Positions 44,183 to 56,789 are shown, numbered from the stretch's first letter. The stretch is 64,000 bases of DNA from Pseudogymnoascus destructans (GCF_001641265.1 NW_020167522.1:124001-188000); one strand, 5' to 3'. Notes: generated by a model not told the origin, from the letters alone. Numbers and translations: made by a program.

Positions 44183-45972
44183 CAGTCAAACCCCTGTTAT
44201 AACGATCCTGGATACAAGGATATTTTTGATATAGCGATATATTTTTCGGAACCAATTCTATTTCCACACAACTTACGATACTACGATAATCGTTACAGTT
44301 CCATCCGATTATCGTTATATCCAGTCTGACGTATTCTCAGGATCATGAGCCAGAGGCACAGTATTACATTAGAACAAAGGCGCGCCCTTCGTCGCTGGGC
44401 ACATCGACAGCACCCAAAGCCTACACAGAAGCAATGCATCGAATGGTTCCTCCACGAATACAATCACAAACTTAGCCAGTCAACTGTTTCTGAATCCTTA
44501 AGTCTACGCTTCTCCCACCTCGACGAGAATAATACACCACAAGGCGTGCGACTTCAAGAAGGCTTCTGGCTGACTTAGAGAAGGTTCTGTTTGCATGGCA
44601 GCAGCGTATTGAAGCAAGAGGGGGATTTACAACTGGAGAGCTTCTGCAAACAAAGGCAAGAGATATCTGGCGCCAGTTTCCACAGCACTCTGGCAAGCCA
44701 GTCCCAGAGTTCAGCATTGGATGGCTTGAGGGATTTAAGAAGCGCTTTAAGATATCATTAAAAGTTCGACACGGAGAAGCCTTATCTATCCCAGCTTCTA
44801 CAGAAGAGGAAATGAGAGCCTTACAAACTGTGGCAGGGGAATATCAAGAGGAGGATATCTACAACATGGACGAGAGTGGCCTTTATTGGAGGATGATGCT
44901 CTCTCGAGGCCTCTCATCACAACATCGGATCTCTCTTGTCTTTTGTGTCAATGCAACTGGCACAGATCGATTTCCAGTCTGGTTCATTGGCAAAGCTAAA
45001 ACACCACGCGCTTTGCGATTTGTATCAGTTCATACAATGGGAGGGCAATGGCGGTGGAATAAGAAAGCTTGGATGAATACAACGATTATGACAGAGTGGC
45101 TTCAAGCTTTTTATCAGCATATTGGCACAACACGACAAGTTCTTCTTACAATGGACAACTTCTCTGCCCATTATACTGCAATTGAGCTTTGTCCTCCTCC
45201 ATCAAATATTCGAATATGTTGGCTACCTGCTAATAGTACAAGTCGCTACCAGCCTCTTGATCAAGGGATTATTCAGAATTGCAAAGCTTACTACCGGTGA
45301 CATTGGCTACAATATATCTTCAATCCTTCGACTCAAATGTAGATCCTCTGTCGTCAATGAATCTACACCTTGCAATCCGTTGGATCTTACGAAGCTGGAA
45401 TAACGAAATTACAAATACTACAATCTACAATTGCTTTCGCAAATCAACACTTGTCTCTTCACCTATTTCACTTCCTACTCCAATTATGCCTCATGGAGTT
45501 ACAGAGCTATATCAAAAGGTTATGGAAGCAGGAAATATACAAGACGTTATGTCAGTTGCAAATTTTCTTAACCCTGTTGACGAAGATGACAATGGAGAGG
45601 ATGAGCAGAATGTAGGAGAAGATGAGGTTTTACAAGAAGTGCTACAAGAGCATTTAGGTTTACCGACTACTCAAAGTGATGAAGAAGATGATGATCAGCT
45701 TCCACAGCCTATGTACTCAATGGCTGATGCTAAACAAGCTCTTCATATATTGATTGGATTTGCTGAAAGCCAAGAATCTCTTTCTTCTGATTATTTACGG
45801 ACACTTGAGTGGTTGGAATCAGCAATTGAGGGTATTCAGCAGGCATCATTAGTTCAGGGGACATTAGATACATGGATTACATAATATATTATATTTTGGT
45901 TACAGCGATATACTGGTTATAACGATAGTGAAATGGTGGACAGAATACATCGTTATAACAGGGGTTTGACTG
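44183..45972 (+). mobile_element. pogo/Fot1-family DNA transposon with perfect 24-bp inverted repeats, copy 1
   Basis: A 1790-bp element bounded by CAGTCAAACCCCTGTTATAA CGAT (44183-44206) and its exact inverse at 45949-45972. It is flanked by TA on both sides, the target duplication of the Tc1-mariner superfamily. Sub-terminal GCGATAT/ATAACGAT words are partly symmetric as well. It encodes a broken DDE transposase (see next entry). The second-block copy is 54039-55828, of identical length. Confidence 0.93.
44345..45884 (+). pseudogene. Fot1-like DDE transposase, broken by frameshifts and a stop
   Basis: Three stretches read as one protein. 44345-44530 has the psq/CENP-B-type helix-turn-helix (KPTQKQCIEWFLHEY, LSQSTVSESLS). 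From about 44545 to 45300, one frame over, lie DLEKVLFAWQQRI, IYNMDESGLYW, CVNATGTDRFPVWF, LTMDNFSAH and QPLDQGIIQNCK. From about 45330 to 45884, in a third frame, lie DPLSSMNLHLAIRWILRSW and an acidic C-terminal region. The three catalytic Asp (MDES, TMDN, PLDQ) are present. Lesions are a frameshift near 44540, TGA at 45298-45300, and a frameshift near 45330. The catalytic core is open, so damage may be recent. Confidence 0.85.
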
Positions 45973-45984
45973 TAATGCTCAACA

Positions 45985-46326
45985 ATGGCTGAAATCTCAA
46001 TACCACTACGTGCTGCAATTATTACCTTGCGTGTATACATGAACGCATCATATGGAGAGATTGAAAAGAAGCTTGAAATCTCAGCTGACTCTATTGCATA
46101 TATATGGCACCAAACTGTTAAAAAGGCAGGGAATACTGAAATTCACAACCTTCTCCAATGTCATACTGACATTCGTTGCACTCAGTTTGCTATCAAACTC
46201 AAGAGCAAACTTAGAAATCTCCTCCTCAAACCTACAAGTCACTATACATATTTTGGCTTGTCACACCAACAACAAGAGCAATACTACTCAACAATTGCTA
46301 CAACCCTCTATGATTCATTACACGTC
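45985..46326 (+). pseudogene. N-terminal fragment of a Tc1-like transposase, cut by the chromovirus LTR
   Basis: The first ~115 codons (IPLRAAIITLRVYMNASYGE, EIEKKLEISADSIAYIWHQT) look like the paired-type helix-turn-helix of a fungal Tc1/mariner transposase. The frame then runs into the LTR beginning TGTAAGG at 46327. The segment 46158-46326 recurs inverted at 22895-23063, where the sequence after the breakpoint is intact, showing that the LTR is an insertion. The second-block copy is 55841-56182. Confidence 0.65.
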
Positions 46327-46932
46327 TGTAAGGATGCCAAAGCCCTCAGTGATGGAAAGCATCGGAGTCGGGCAGGTTACGGTCACGTGGGGAGCATTAG
46401 GGTAGGTTATCCGAGTCGGACCCGTTTCGGGTACTTAAGGAAATTGACTCAACGGGGGTTCCTCTCTTCATCTTTTTTGTATCCTTCATAGTAGACCTAT
46501 AGGATAGCATCCGTTTAGCCTCCGACTCGCACTCTCATATGCTATTACTGTGAGCTGGGTGCCCTGTGTCATTACATTATACAAAAAGATCACGCCTGCC
46601 GGGGACGGCCGTACTTAAATAATATCCCACACCGGAACGACTCAGGAGAACTACCGTTACACCATCGACTGTGACTCGGTGATGTTTCGGAGGAGAGACC
46701 TGACGACTTCAAATAGCCATGATTCCAGAGATCTCACGGACAGCCAGTGGATCAGGGTTTGATTCTTCAGAACAAGCTGGTAAAGTCGCCGACGCGTTGG
46801 CGCCAAATAGGATACGAGATCCTTAAGAACCCCCTCATAGCACAGAGGAAATTGTGGACAAGAGCGTTGATAGCTACGAGCTACCGGAAGTCAAGCTCTT
46901 TCGTATCGGTACCGATACACACCCGAGGCAAT

Positions 46933-48181
46933 ATGTCGAAAAAGCCGACATCAAACATACCCCAAGACAATGACGGTCAACTGCCCAGAATGACTACCAG
47001 ACAAACCACCGCTGCAGCTACGACGTCTGTGCCATCCGAAGACATCCCGAGTCGAATGGCCCACCTCGAAGCACAGATACAGGAGGTCAAGGATCTACTA
47101 GTTATCCTGTCGGCATCCCAGACCAGAATCCCGTCCACACCGCCGGTGGACGCCCCATACCCACAGTAGAAGTTACGGAGCAACGAACGCCTCGTACACG
47201 AAACACCCCCGAGACAGTTCAATTGCCGCCTCTTCAGAACACTCGTTCTCCCTCGATTCCAGGGTCATCACGAATGCACACCGAGGACCCTCCGAATCGC
47301 TATAAGAAATCAACCATCTCTGAGAAAATCCTTCCTCTCAGCGATGGGGTAGAACATACCTTCTTACAATGGAGCGCTTCGATTCGGGATCGACTCGTAG
47401 TCAATGAGGACCACTACCTTACCGACGTCTCGAGAAGAGCGTTGATATGGGGAACTACGACCGGCCTGGCGAAGACCTACCTAGAGCCCCAATACCTGTC
47501 CGCTACGCATGGGTTCCGCAGTGCTGAGGAGATGATGGATCTACTAGGTTCATACTACCTCACAGGCAATGAGACGGAACAGGCCAGGAACCTCTTCGAC
47601 GACCTGCAAATGGGAGAGAAAGGGCATGCTAGTGAAACCTTCCCAGAGTTCAAGGCTCGTTTCCAAAGTGCAGCTATCACAGGACAAGTCTCCGAGTCGG
47701 AATGGTTTCGGTACATGTGGAACAAGTTGACTCCTCAATTCCGCAGCCTGCGTCGCGATCATCAAAATCCAATGGAAGGGAGAATACCAGACCATGGTAC
47801 GAGAACTTACCGCTTTCGACCAGGAACGGCGCCGGAACAACGAATTGAATCCTCTACCCGCTCTCGCAAGGATGTCCACACGTACCACGGATACGGCAAA
47901 GGCGTCATCAGCGTCGAAGCCGACTCAAGCCACATCCGCTCTGTTCACCCGAACCGCGTTCCTCCCCAAGCCAGCCATACCGGAACGTCTGAGAACCGCA
48001 GTCCCTGCGCCCTCAGGAAACTGTTTCAAGTGTGGCAAGCCTGGCCATTTCCAGGACAAATGCCCCCTTAACGCCACTATCAAGGAAATGGACCGTAATG
48101 ACCCCCGAGGCAGAAGAACAATGGGAAGAAGCTGTGGAACTTCAATCGGATGCATCCCTCGAGGAAAATGACGAGGCCTAG
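46933..48181 (+). pseudogene. chromovirus gag, copy 1, with frameshifting indels
   Basis: This is the same gene as 56790-58037 but carries one-base length changes. One C is missing in the run at about 47155 (CCCC versus CCCCC). Extra bases lie at about 47750 (GCAGCCTGCG versus GCAGCTGCG) and at about 48102 (GACCCCCGAG versus GACCCCGAG). All are of the kind made by homopolymer sequencing errors, so the disruption is probably not biological. Confidence 0.75.
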
Positions 48182-48229
48182 GAGAAGGCTCCTTCCTAGG
48201 TCTACGCAAATGTGACCTGCGAGGACTAG

Positions 48230-48584
48230 ACTTACGAGAACTCCTGGAGGCACCCAGTTCTTAGTCGACACGACCCTGAGTATGAATGGACTCGGGGTGC
48301 AAACTAAGTCCCTAGCAGACACAGGAGCAAACGGCTACCTCGTCATTAACAAGCCTTTTGCAATACGACTGTCGAAAGCACTTCAGAGCCCTATATGGAA
48401 ACTACCCTACTCTGTACCCATACGTGGATTTCAGCGCAAAATCCAAGGCCACATATCGGAGTATATTCGGTTACACTTAACAGTCGAAGGACGCTGAATA
48501 TATAACTGCCCCTTTGTACTCCTGGACCTCGGAGCACAAGATGTGATAATTGGGAAGAAGCTTTTCAGCCGCTTCTGAATACTA
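48230..48584 (+). pseudogene. chromovirus protease region, copy 1
   Basis: This holds the SLADTGANGYL active-site motif and later in-frame TGA codons, as in copy 2 (58087-58441). A missing G near 48246 relative to copy 2 shifts the frame at its start. Confidence 0.65.
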
Positions 48585-48858
48585 CTCGATGTAACGCTGA
48601 CTTCTAAACGATAGAAGACACAGAGGTTCTCTTGCGTAAAGGTTTACTTATCAGAGGAGGCAGGGGATCAGACACAAAGGCTTCAAGTAACACGTTACTA
48701 GTATATAACAAATACTGTATTGAGTTGAGCACGAAGCTCCTATCTAAGGAAATACTATCTACTTATATAGTGGCGTCGTGCCTAGTGGACTCTTGGGAAC
48801 TCACTCGAGTCCTCGGAGTCCTGGACTCTTAGGACTCTTCTCATCATCCTGCGAGTCC

Positions 48859-48896
48859 NNNNNNNNNNNNNNNNNNNNNNNNNNNNNNNNNNNNNN
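48859..48896. other. assembly gap of 38 N
   Basis: This is the only run of N in the window. To its left the sequence ends inside the first unit of the 86-bp tandem repeat seen intact at 58635-58806. To its right the sequence restarts inside the last exon of the DUF4112 gene. Confidence 1.
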
Positions 48897-49270
48897 ACAT
48901 CTTCGTGCTAAGGGACAGGCCAGGCTCAAATCCCAGGGCGCCGCGTTGCCCACCGTCGACCCTAGCGATCCGGACGAATTCGACCGCCTGGTGGCCAGCG
49001 TCCACCTCCAGTGTATGCAAACGAAATCACAACAGCCTCGAAAAACAGCTCCATCGGGAACTCAGCGTCAAAAACCTTCGGGCACAACTAATACGGCCTC
49101 AACAACAACCCAGAGTAGCGGCGGGTGGTTCGGCTTTGGAAAGAAAAGCAAGCAGCCGGACGTCGAGAGCGGCGCCCGAACAACGGCATGGCGATACGCC
49201 ACTCTCCAACTTGCCGTCCCGTCCTGCCAGAGAACCAAGCACGCGTCAGAAACCAGTTCGAACTCGGTAG
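48897..49270 (+). pseudogene. DUF4112 last-exon fragment, copy 2
   Basis: It repeats 39029-39413 but is about 11 bp shorter, with several small deletions between 49000 and 49060 and one extra C near 49176 that shift the frame. It lacks exons 1-3. The damage is concentrated at the contig edge, so it is most simply low-quality sequence rather than a real pseudogene. Confidence 0.8.
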
Positions 49271-50092
49271 GTGTTTGTAATGAGGTGCTTTAATTAATTT
49301 ATAACTTTTGTAAAGACTCGGAGCTAGATACCACGGTAAAATTATACAATTGAATAGAACAGCATTAAATGTCAGCATTGACTTTGACCCCGCTTCAATC
49401 TTAACACGGTAATGGGTGAAATATATGCTCCCATGTTTATAAACGAACTCGTTGGCTAGGCATCCAAAAGCCCCGTACGTAAATGAGTCACGAAGCTCCA
49501 TTGCCAAGCTGATTGCTGAGCTTTACTAAGTTTACTAAGACGTGTTATGACTTAAGCCGGCACAAACGCGCGTGCATGGCTGTGGATAAAAGATCCATCT
49601 GTGGATATGGGTGACTGTTTCCTTGGACAGCTGCCTGCGCGTTGCCTGCGCGTTGCCAGGGTTAATCTTATCAGATCATCTAGCGTGAGGGGTCTCTGTC
49701 CACACAAATGCGACAAACATGGGGCAGTTTCAGGAAATTCTTTCAGCTCGATCCAACAGAGGCCGGAAATACGGATCTGGAGGTGTACAGGTGGGGTTTT
49801 GATGTCTTACTGCTGTTAGGCTGTGTTGTAAAAGTGTCAGTGCGAATCCCAGCCTCTTCCCTTTAGAGTGCAAAACGCGTAAAGTCGCGTCACGTGAGGA
49901 AGAACGCGCTTCCAAGAAACAAACTAGGGTGCAGACGGGGACTACAAAGGACGCACTCTTCCCCTCCACCACCTTATTCTTCACGTCACCATCAACACAG
50001 CCAATTCCTCTTACTCTCTCTCACTCTGTGCCAAAACTACCAGAACATCTACATTAACTGAATTGATCTCACTATCCTCAGACAACAATACA
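49271..50092. other. intergenic, RNR2 promoter region (copy 2)
   Basis: It repeats 39414-40236 with a few one-base indels. The MCB core ACGCGT is at 49875-49880. Confidence 0.5.
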
Positions 50093-51474
50093 ATGGCAAC
50101 CCAAATCACGCCGTCGAAGAAGGTATGTAATCTCTTGCCACCGTCGCTGTCGTCGTGGGAATAGCTCCTAATGAATGATACAGACAGCGTCTTCCCTCGA
50201 GAACTTGAAGATGAACGACTCTCCAGCTAAGAAGCTTGACTTCGCTGCTGTTGGAAAGGAGAACCTCCCATTCGACACCCAAGCACCCGTCGATGCCGTC
50301 GTCGAGACCAAGAAGCCAATCGTGGCAGAGCCCGATTTGAGCTTGATCGCACCTACACTTAAACCAGAGGAAGCCGACGAGCCACTGCTTCAGTCAAACC
50401 CGAACAGATTCGTCCTGTTCCCAATCAAGTACCACGAGGTATGTGACCACGTCGCGTCATCGCGCGTCAGCACGGACGCGTAACGCGTAAAGTGGATTTT
50501 ATACTGACAATTTACAATAGATCTGGCAGATGTACAAGAAGGCAGAAGCGTCTTTCTGGACGGCAGAGGAGATTGATCTCTCCAAGGACCTTCACGACTG
50601 GAACAACCGCCTCAATGACGATGAGCGTTACTTCATTTCCCACGTTCTCGCTTTCTTCGCCGCGTCAGACGGAATTGTCAACGAGAATCTCCTCGAGCGC
50701 TTCAGCAGCGAGGTCCAAATCCCAGAAGCCCGCTGCTTCTACGGTTTCCAAATCATGATAGAGAACATTCACGCCGAGACATACTCCCTCCTCATCGACA
50801 CATACATCAAGGAACAAGCTCAACGCACATACCTCTTCAATGCCATCGAGACCATTCCTTGCATTAAGAAGAAGGCCGACTGGGCAGTTAGGTGGATCCA
50901 AGACAAGGATTCCACCTTCGCTCAGCGCCTCGTTGCCTTCGCCGCCGTTGAGGGTATCTTCTTCTCCGGCTCCTTCGCCTCCATTTTCTGGCTCAAGAAG
51001 CGTGGCCTCATGGCCGGCCTGACCTTCTCGAACGAGCTCATCTCCCGTGACGAGGGTCTCCACACTGACTTCGCCTGCCTCCTCTTCTCCCACCTTAGAC
51101 ACCGCCCAAGCAAGCAGGCCGTCCAAGACGTCATTACCGAGGCTGTCTCCATCGAGCAAGAGTTCTTGACTGAGGCACTTCCCTGTGCGCTGCTCGGCAT
51201 GAACGCCAACTTGATGAAGCAATACATTGAGTTCGTCGCCGACAGGCTGCTACTCTCCCTCGGTAACGAGAAGTACTACAAGGCGACCAACCCATTCGAC
51301 TTCATGGAGAACATCTCCCTGGCAGGAAAGACCAACTTCTTTGAGAAGCGTGTCGCCGACTACCAAAAGACTGGTGTCATGGCATCGACCACCAAGAAGC
51401 ACGAGGATACCGCTGCACAGATCGAGTCGAAAGCAGAGAATGGTGGAGACTTCAACTTCGATGAAGACTTCTAG
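50093..51474 (+). CDS. RNR2: ribonucleotide reductase small subunit (R2), copy 2
   Basis: Three exons (50093-50122, 50184-50438, 50521-51474). The 412-aa protein, both introns and the flanks appear identical to 40237-41618 at a constant offset of 9856. A recent real duplicate should show at least scattered silent changes or RIP, and none are seen. It is probably the same gene as copy 1. Confidence 0.9.
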
Positions 51475-53190
51475 ATGCTCCACATTCTTTGGTTCGTCTT
51501 TTATTATGTATTTATGCGAATGGTTCCATCGGCGTTGCTTTGCTTTAAATTAACCTGAAAGGTTGTACAACTTGGCATGGGTAGCTCTGTTGTGGTGGGT
51601 GGGTGTCTTGCACACATTTTTTCTTTCATATACCTGGCATAGAATGCTAGCGGGCTCGGCCGTTAATCATCGGGAGATCACTCTTCTCAATATGGAGTTT
51701 TGGGAGTTGTTTGTAACATGTGGATAGGATTGGAAAGGGGTACGGCAATGCCACGAAATGTGGTATGAAACAATAAGATAGGATTAAGTAGTTGAAGAAG
51801 TTATATCAAAACTACTTTCGTGGTTGCTTCTCATATAAATTGCTTGGCCGTGGTATGAATAGTCATATATTTGCTATAATGGTATCGAGGTCGAAGGGGT
51901 CAGTCAGATGTTCTCTGTAACATATTCCAGTTAGCTTTGATTGATACTTCAATCCTAGTATTCACGAGGATACTCGAGTTTTTCGGACCATAGTACATGA
52001 TGTGGATGAAATCTTCACTTAGCTACTCCATATCAGCAATCCACTGAGAGAGAACCTTACCTAGGGCAATGAGTAAGAGAGTCTTTGCAGGAGACTTCTC
52101 TACAAGCATCCTGCGTCGATATAGTCTCTGTATGAACGTCTTTATTATGTTGTCATATTGTGAGCATGGTGTTAACTTTCAACTTCCTAATAGCTAACGG
52201 TCTGTATAGTCTTCCCTGGTCCTATACTATCAGCGACTACACATGCTGATATAAGCGGGTCCTTCTCGAATTTAGCGGGAGCATTGATTCTAGTTACTCT
52301 CCCTCGATTTCCGTCTCTCAATCTCTATGGCCATCTCCATCTTCTCACGTCCACCCTTTCCCACTTCTACTACAAACCCTCGTCAACAAACATGCCACAG
52401 ACATCACATCCGTGCAATAGCACCGAGTATGCAACAGAAGATGATGAACACAGTTACGTCCAGCATATGGCGACAAAGGCTACCAATGCAGAAGGTGCCA
52501 ATGGGGTGGGTGCTGGTTGCTGGCTGTCTTTAGCTTACCTAGCGTCTACGGACTGTTAGGACCAAGATTCCACCTACGTGCTCGTGCGTATTGTATGACG
52601 GTGACAGGGGAGTGGTGGTGATGGTGGTATTGGCAGCGGTGGTGAGAAAGGAAGTGGGGTGACAGGAAGTCATTACGACGGCGACAAAGGAGTGGCGGTA
52701 ACAGTAGTGATCCTGAGAGTGGGCATCATTCCCGACAGCCGAGGTGGTTCGAAATCCGTGATTCTAATTGCTTTGCATGCTTCGACCTAATTGAATCGCT
52801 AGTTGCATTCTGATATTCAATTTCCCTATTGTGATAGGATTTCTCGAGCTCGTTAAACCAATTGCGGGATTCTTGGTTAAAGGCTTCGATGCCATGGCCC
52901 TCGTTTGCGGCTGCAGCCTGTCGCACATAGAGCGTTTGGATAGTGATCGGATTTTCGTATCCTTTGAGGGCACATCTCATGAAGCACGTTGAGAGATCTA
53001 GGCCTTTAGATATCTAGCTTCAGGTATCTGACCCATGATGAACTCCAATCCCATCCCACGCCTGCCATATTATAATCCACCATGGCTACCATCTTCCACA
53101 GCCCAACTTTTCAAACATCGCTTAACAGTATGCCCAAGACGCCTATAATGCCTCCCACCCACCATCTCCCACCCCATCCAGCTCCACCCC
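51475..53190. other. intergenic, RNR2 to SRP21 (copy 2)
   Basis: It repeats 41619-43334 at offset 9856, including the weak minus frame at 52726-52980. Nothing new is seen. Confidence 0.4.
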
Positions 53191-53694
53191 TCACTTCCTC
53201 CCCTTCTTCTTCCCCTTCTTCGCTCCACCCGGCTGCGCCCCAGCCTTCTCAGGCACTGGCGCCGCAGCTGCAGCAACCGCATCCCCCGCCCCCTCCATCT
53301 TAATATCCTCCTCCTTCAGCTCCGGCAAGCCCGCCATCTCGCGTCCAAGCCGGGATAGGGAGAGCACGAGACGTCCAACCTCTGCGGCTTTGTCGGTGCG
53401 GTATTTGAGGGTTGTGCCTGACGCCGGGTCGTAAGTTTTGAGTGTCAGGAAAGCCACGGGGGCAGGGGCGGCGGTTTCAGCGGTTGTGCGGCGCGTGGAG
53501 GGTTTGACGGTGTATTTTGTCGTTATGCGGGACTGTGTGAAGTGGTCAATTTGAGGCTTGCATAAGGGAGGTAGCAGCGGGGTTGTGCGAGACGGCTATA
53601 GGCATCGCGAGGAGGGACGTACGGTTGTGGGACGCGCCTGGAGGAGGAGAGCGGATTGAGTGAGCCACTCCTGGGCTGTGGGGAGGTACGGCAT
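53191..53694 (-). CDS. SRP21: signal recognition particle subunit SRP9/SRP21, copy 2
   Basis: Exons 53623-53694 and 53191-53532, giving the same 137-aa protein as 43335-43838. It is probably the same locus seen twice. Confidence 0.88.
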
Positions 53695-54038
53695 TTTGGA
53701 TGTCGGCGAATCGAGGTCGCGAGGGAGGAATGACTTGCTCCTGCTGTGGTGTGGCGGGAGTGGGATGAGTTGTCCAGATAGGCGACCCCACGAAAGTGAC
53801 AGGTTTGGAGAGCTGCTAGTACGGTGGCCGCTAGCGGATTGGACAGAGGAGTTGGTAAATTTCGATTATACAGGGCAAAATTGTAAGTTTACATATTAAT
53901 TCCGATGGTATATACTCTAAACTCTATTATTAACATTTCCAATAACTTTTTGTGTTTCCCACGGTGCACAACGGCCAATGTAGGAATCTACCAAGCACCA
54001 TGTACTTGTACCCGAGTACACGCGTAGAAAATGTAGTA
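53695..54038. other. intergenic, SRP21 to Fot1-like element (copy 2)
   Basis: It repeats 43839-44182, with the left TA target copy at 54037-54038. Confidence 0.4.
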
Positions 54039-55828
54039 CAGTCAAACCCCTGTTATAACGATCCTGGATACAAGGATATTTTTGATATAGCGATATATTT
54101 TTCGGAACCAATTCTATTTCCACACAACTTACGATACTACGATAATCGTTACAGTTCCATCCGATTATCGTTATATCCAGTCTGACGTATTCTCAGGATC
54201 ATGAGCCAGAGGCACAGTATTACATTAGAACAAAGGCGCGCCCTTCGTCGCTGGGCACATCGACAGCACCCAAAGCCTACACAGAAGCAATGCATCGAAT
54301 GGTTCCTCCACGAATACAATCACAAACTTAGCCAGTCAACTGTTTCTGAATCCTTAAGTCTACGCTTCTCCCACCTCGACGAGAATAATACACCACAAGG
54401 CGTGCGACTTCAAGAAGGCTTCTGGCTGACTTAGAGAAGGTTCTGTTTGCATGGCAGCAGCGTATTGAAGCAAGAGGGGGATTTACAACTGGAGAGCTTC
54501 TGCAAACAAAGGCAAGAGATATCTGGCGCCAGTTTCCACAACACTCTGGCAAGCCAGTCCCAGAGTTCAGCATTGGATGGCTTGAGGGATTTAAGAAGCG
54601 CTTTAAGATATCATTAAAAGTTCGACACGGAGAAGCCTTATCTATCCCAGCTTCTACAGAAGAGGAAATGAGAGCCTTACAAACTGTGGCAGGGGAATAT
54701 CAAGAGGAGGATATCTACAACATGGACGAGAGTGGCCTTTATTGGAGGATGATGCTCTCTCGAGGCCTCTCATCACAACATCGGATCTCTCTTGTCTTTT
54801 GTGTCAATGCAACTGGCACAGATCGATTTCCAGTCTGGTTCATTGGCAAAGCTAAAACACCACGCGCTTTGCGATTTGTATCAGTTCATACAATGGGAGG
54901 GCAATGGCGGTGGAATAAGAAAGCTTGGATGAATACAACGATTATGACAGAGTGGCTTCAAGCTTTTTATCAGCATATTGGCACAACACGACAAGTTCTT
55001 CTTACAATGGACAACTTCTCTGCCCATTATACTGCAATTGAGCTTTGTCCTCCTCCATCAAATATTCGAATATGTTGGCTACCTGCTAATAGTACAAGTC
55101 GCTACCAGCCTCTTGATCAAGGGATTATTCAGAATTGCAAAGCTTACTACCGGTGACATTGGCTACAATATATCTTCAATCCTTCGACTCAAATGTAGAT
55201 CCTCTGTCGTCAATGAATCTACACCTTGCAATCCGTTGGATCTTACGAAGCTGGAATAACGAAATTACAAATACTACAATCTACAATTGCTTTCGCAAAT
55301 CAACACTTGTCTCTTCACCTATTTCACTTCCTACTCCAATTATGCCTCATGGAGTTACAGAGCTATATCAAAAGGTTATGGAAGCAGGAAATATACAAGA
55401 CGTTATGTCAGTTGCAAATTTTCTTAACCCTGTTGACGAAGATGACAATGGAGAGGATGAGCAGAATGTAGGAGAAGATGAGGTTTTACAAGAAGTGCTA
55501 CAAGAGCATTTAGGTTTACCGACTACTCAAAGTGATGAAGAAGATGATGATCAGCTTCCACAGCCTATGTACTCAATGGCTGATGCTAAACAAGCTCTTC
55601 ATATATTGATTGGATTTGCTGAAAGCCAAGAATCTCTTTCTTCTGATTATTTACGGACACTTGAGTGGTTGGAATCAGCAATTGAGGGTATTCAGCAGGC
55701 ATCATTAGTTCAGGGGACATTAGATACATGGATTACATAATATATTATATTTTGGTTACAGCGATATACTGGTTATAACGATAGTGAAATGGTGGACAGA
55801 ATACATCGTTATAACAGGGGTTTGACTG
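54039..55828 (+). mobile_element. pogo/Fot1-family DNA transposon, copy 2
   Basis: Length (1790 bp), inverted repeats and TA flanks are the same as the copy at 44183-45972. One substitution was seen, near 54548. It lies in the same position next to SRP21, so it is not an independent insertion. Confidence 0.9.
54201..55740 (+). pseudogene. Fot1-like DDE transposase, broken, copy 2
   Basis: It carries the same frameshifts (near 54396 and 55186) and TGA (55154-55156) as copy 1. Lesions shared by both blocks are therefore real and not sequencing noise. Confidence 0.82.
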
Positions 55829-55840
55829 TAATGCTCAACA

Positions 55841-56182
55841 ATGGCTGAAATCTCAATACCACTACGTGCTGCAATTATTACCTTGCGTGTATACATGAAC
55901 GCATCATATGGAGAGATTGAAAAGAAGCTTGAAATCTCAGCTGACTCTATTGCATATATATGGCACCAAACTGTTAAAAAGGCAGGGAATACTGAAATTC
56001 ACAACCTTCTCCAATGTCATACTGACATTCGTTGCACTCAGTTTGCTATCAAACTCAAGAGCAAACTTAGAAATCTCCTCCTCAAACCTACAAGTCACTA
56101 TACATATTTTGGCTTGTCACACCAACAACAAGAGCAATACTACTCAACAATTGCTACAACCCTCTATGATTCATTACACGTC
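55841..56182 (+). pseudogene. Tc1-like transposase N-terminal fragment, copy 2
   Basis: It repeats 45985-46326 and is cut at 56183 by the chromovirus LTR. Confidence 0.6.
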
Positions 56183-56598
56183 TGTAAGGATGCCAAAGCC
56201 CTCAGTGATGGAAAGCATCGGAGTCGGGCAGGTTACGGTCACGTGGGGAGCATTAGGGTAGGTTATCCGAGTCGGACCCGTTTCGGGTACTTAAGGAAAT
56301 TGACTCAACGGGGGTTCCTCTCTTCATCTTTTTTGTATCCTTCATAGTAGACCTATAGGATAGCATCCGTTTAGCCTCCGACTCGCACTCTCATATGCTA
56401 TTACTGTGAGCTGGGTGCCCTGTGTCATTACATTATACAAAAAAGATCACGCCTGCCGGGGACGGCCGTACTTAAATAATATCCCACACCGGAACGACTC
56501 AGGAGAACTACCGTTACACCATCGACTGTGACTCGGTGATGTTTCGGAGGAGAGACCTGACGACTTCAAATAGCCATGATTCCAGAGATCTCACGGAC
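56183..56598 (+). repeat. candidate 5' LTR of the chromovirus
   Basis: The left edge is firm: the flanking 169 bp also occur uninterrupted at 22895-23063, and homology stops exactly at TGTAAGG. The right edge is inferred from a terminal ACA and the TGGATCAGGG that follows. It contains a CACGTG-rich stretch and CGGAGTCGGG/CCGAGTCGGA repeats. The copy-1 version is 46327-46742. Confidence 0.6.
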
Positions 56599-56789
56599 AG
56601 CCAGTGGATCAGGGTTTGATTCTTCAGAACAAGCTGGTAAAGTCGCCGACGCGTTGGCGCCAAATAGGATACGAGATCCTTAAGAACCCCCTCATAGCAC
56701 AGAGGAAATTGTGGACAAGAGCGTTGATAGCTACGAGCTACCGGAAGTCAAGCTCTTTCGTATCGGTACCGATACACACCCGAGGCAAT

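Larger units (their letters stand above)
39029..48858. repeat. 9.8-kb near-identical block, copy 1 (probably an unmerged contig overlap)
   Basis: This block and 48897-58715 are near-identical across genes, intergenic DNA and transposons. The offset drifts only between 9868 and 9856. Differences I saw are homopolymer length changes, a cluster of small indels at 39131-39200 versus 49000-49060, and one substitution (44692 G versus 54548 A or within a base of these). Copy 1 ends exactly at the N gap. Confidence 0.93.
46327..48858 (+). mobile_element. Ty3/gypsy chromovirus, 5' part, copy 1 (ends at the N gap)
   Basis: It includes a candidate 5' LTR (46327 to about 46742, TGTAAGG to GGACA), a possible primer-binding site starting TGGATCAGGG at 46748, gag, protease, and the first unit of an 86-bp tandem repeat, where the contig stops. 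The complete version is the second block at 56183-62488. Confidence 0.8.
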
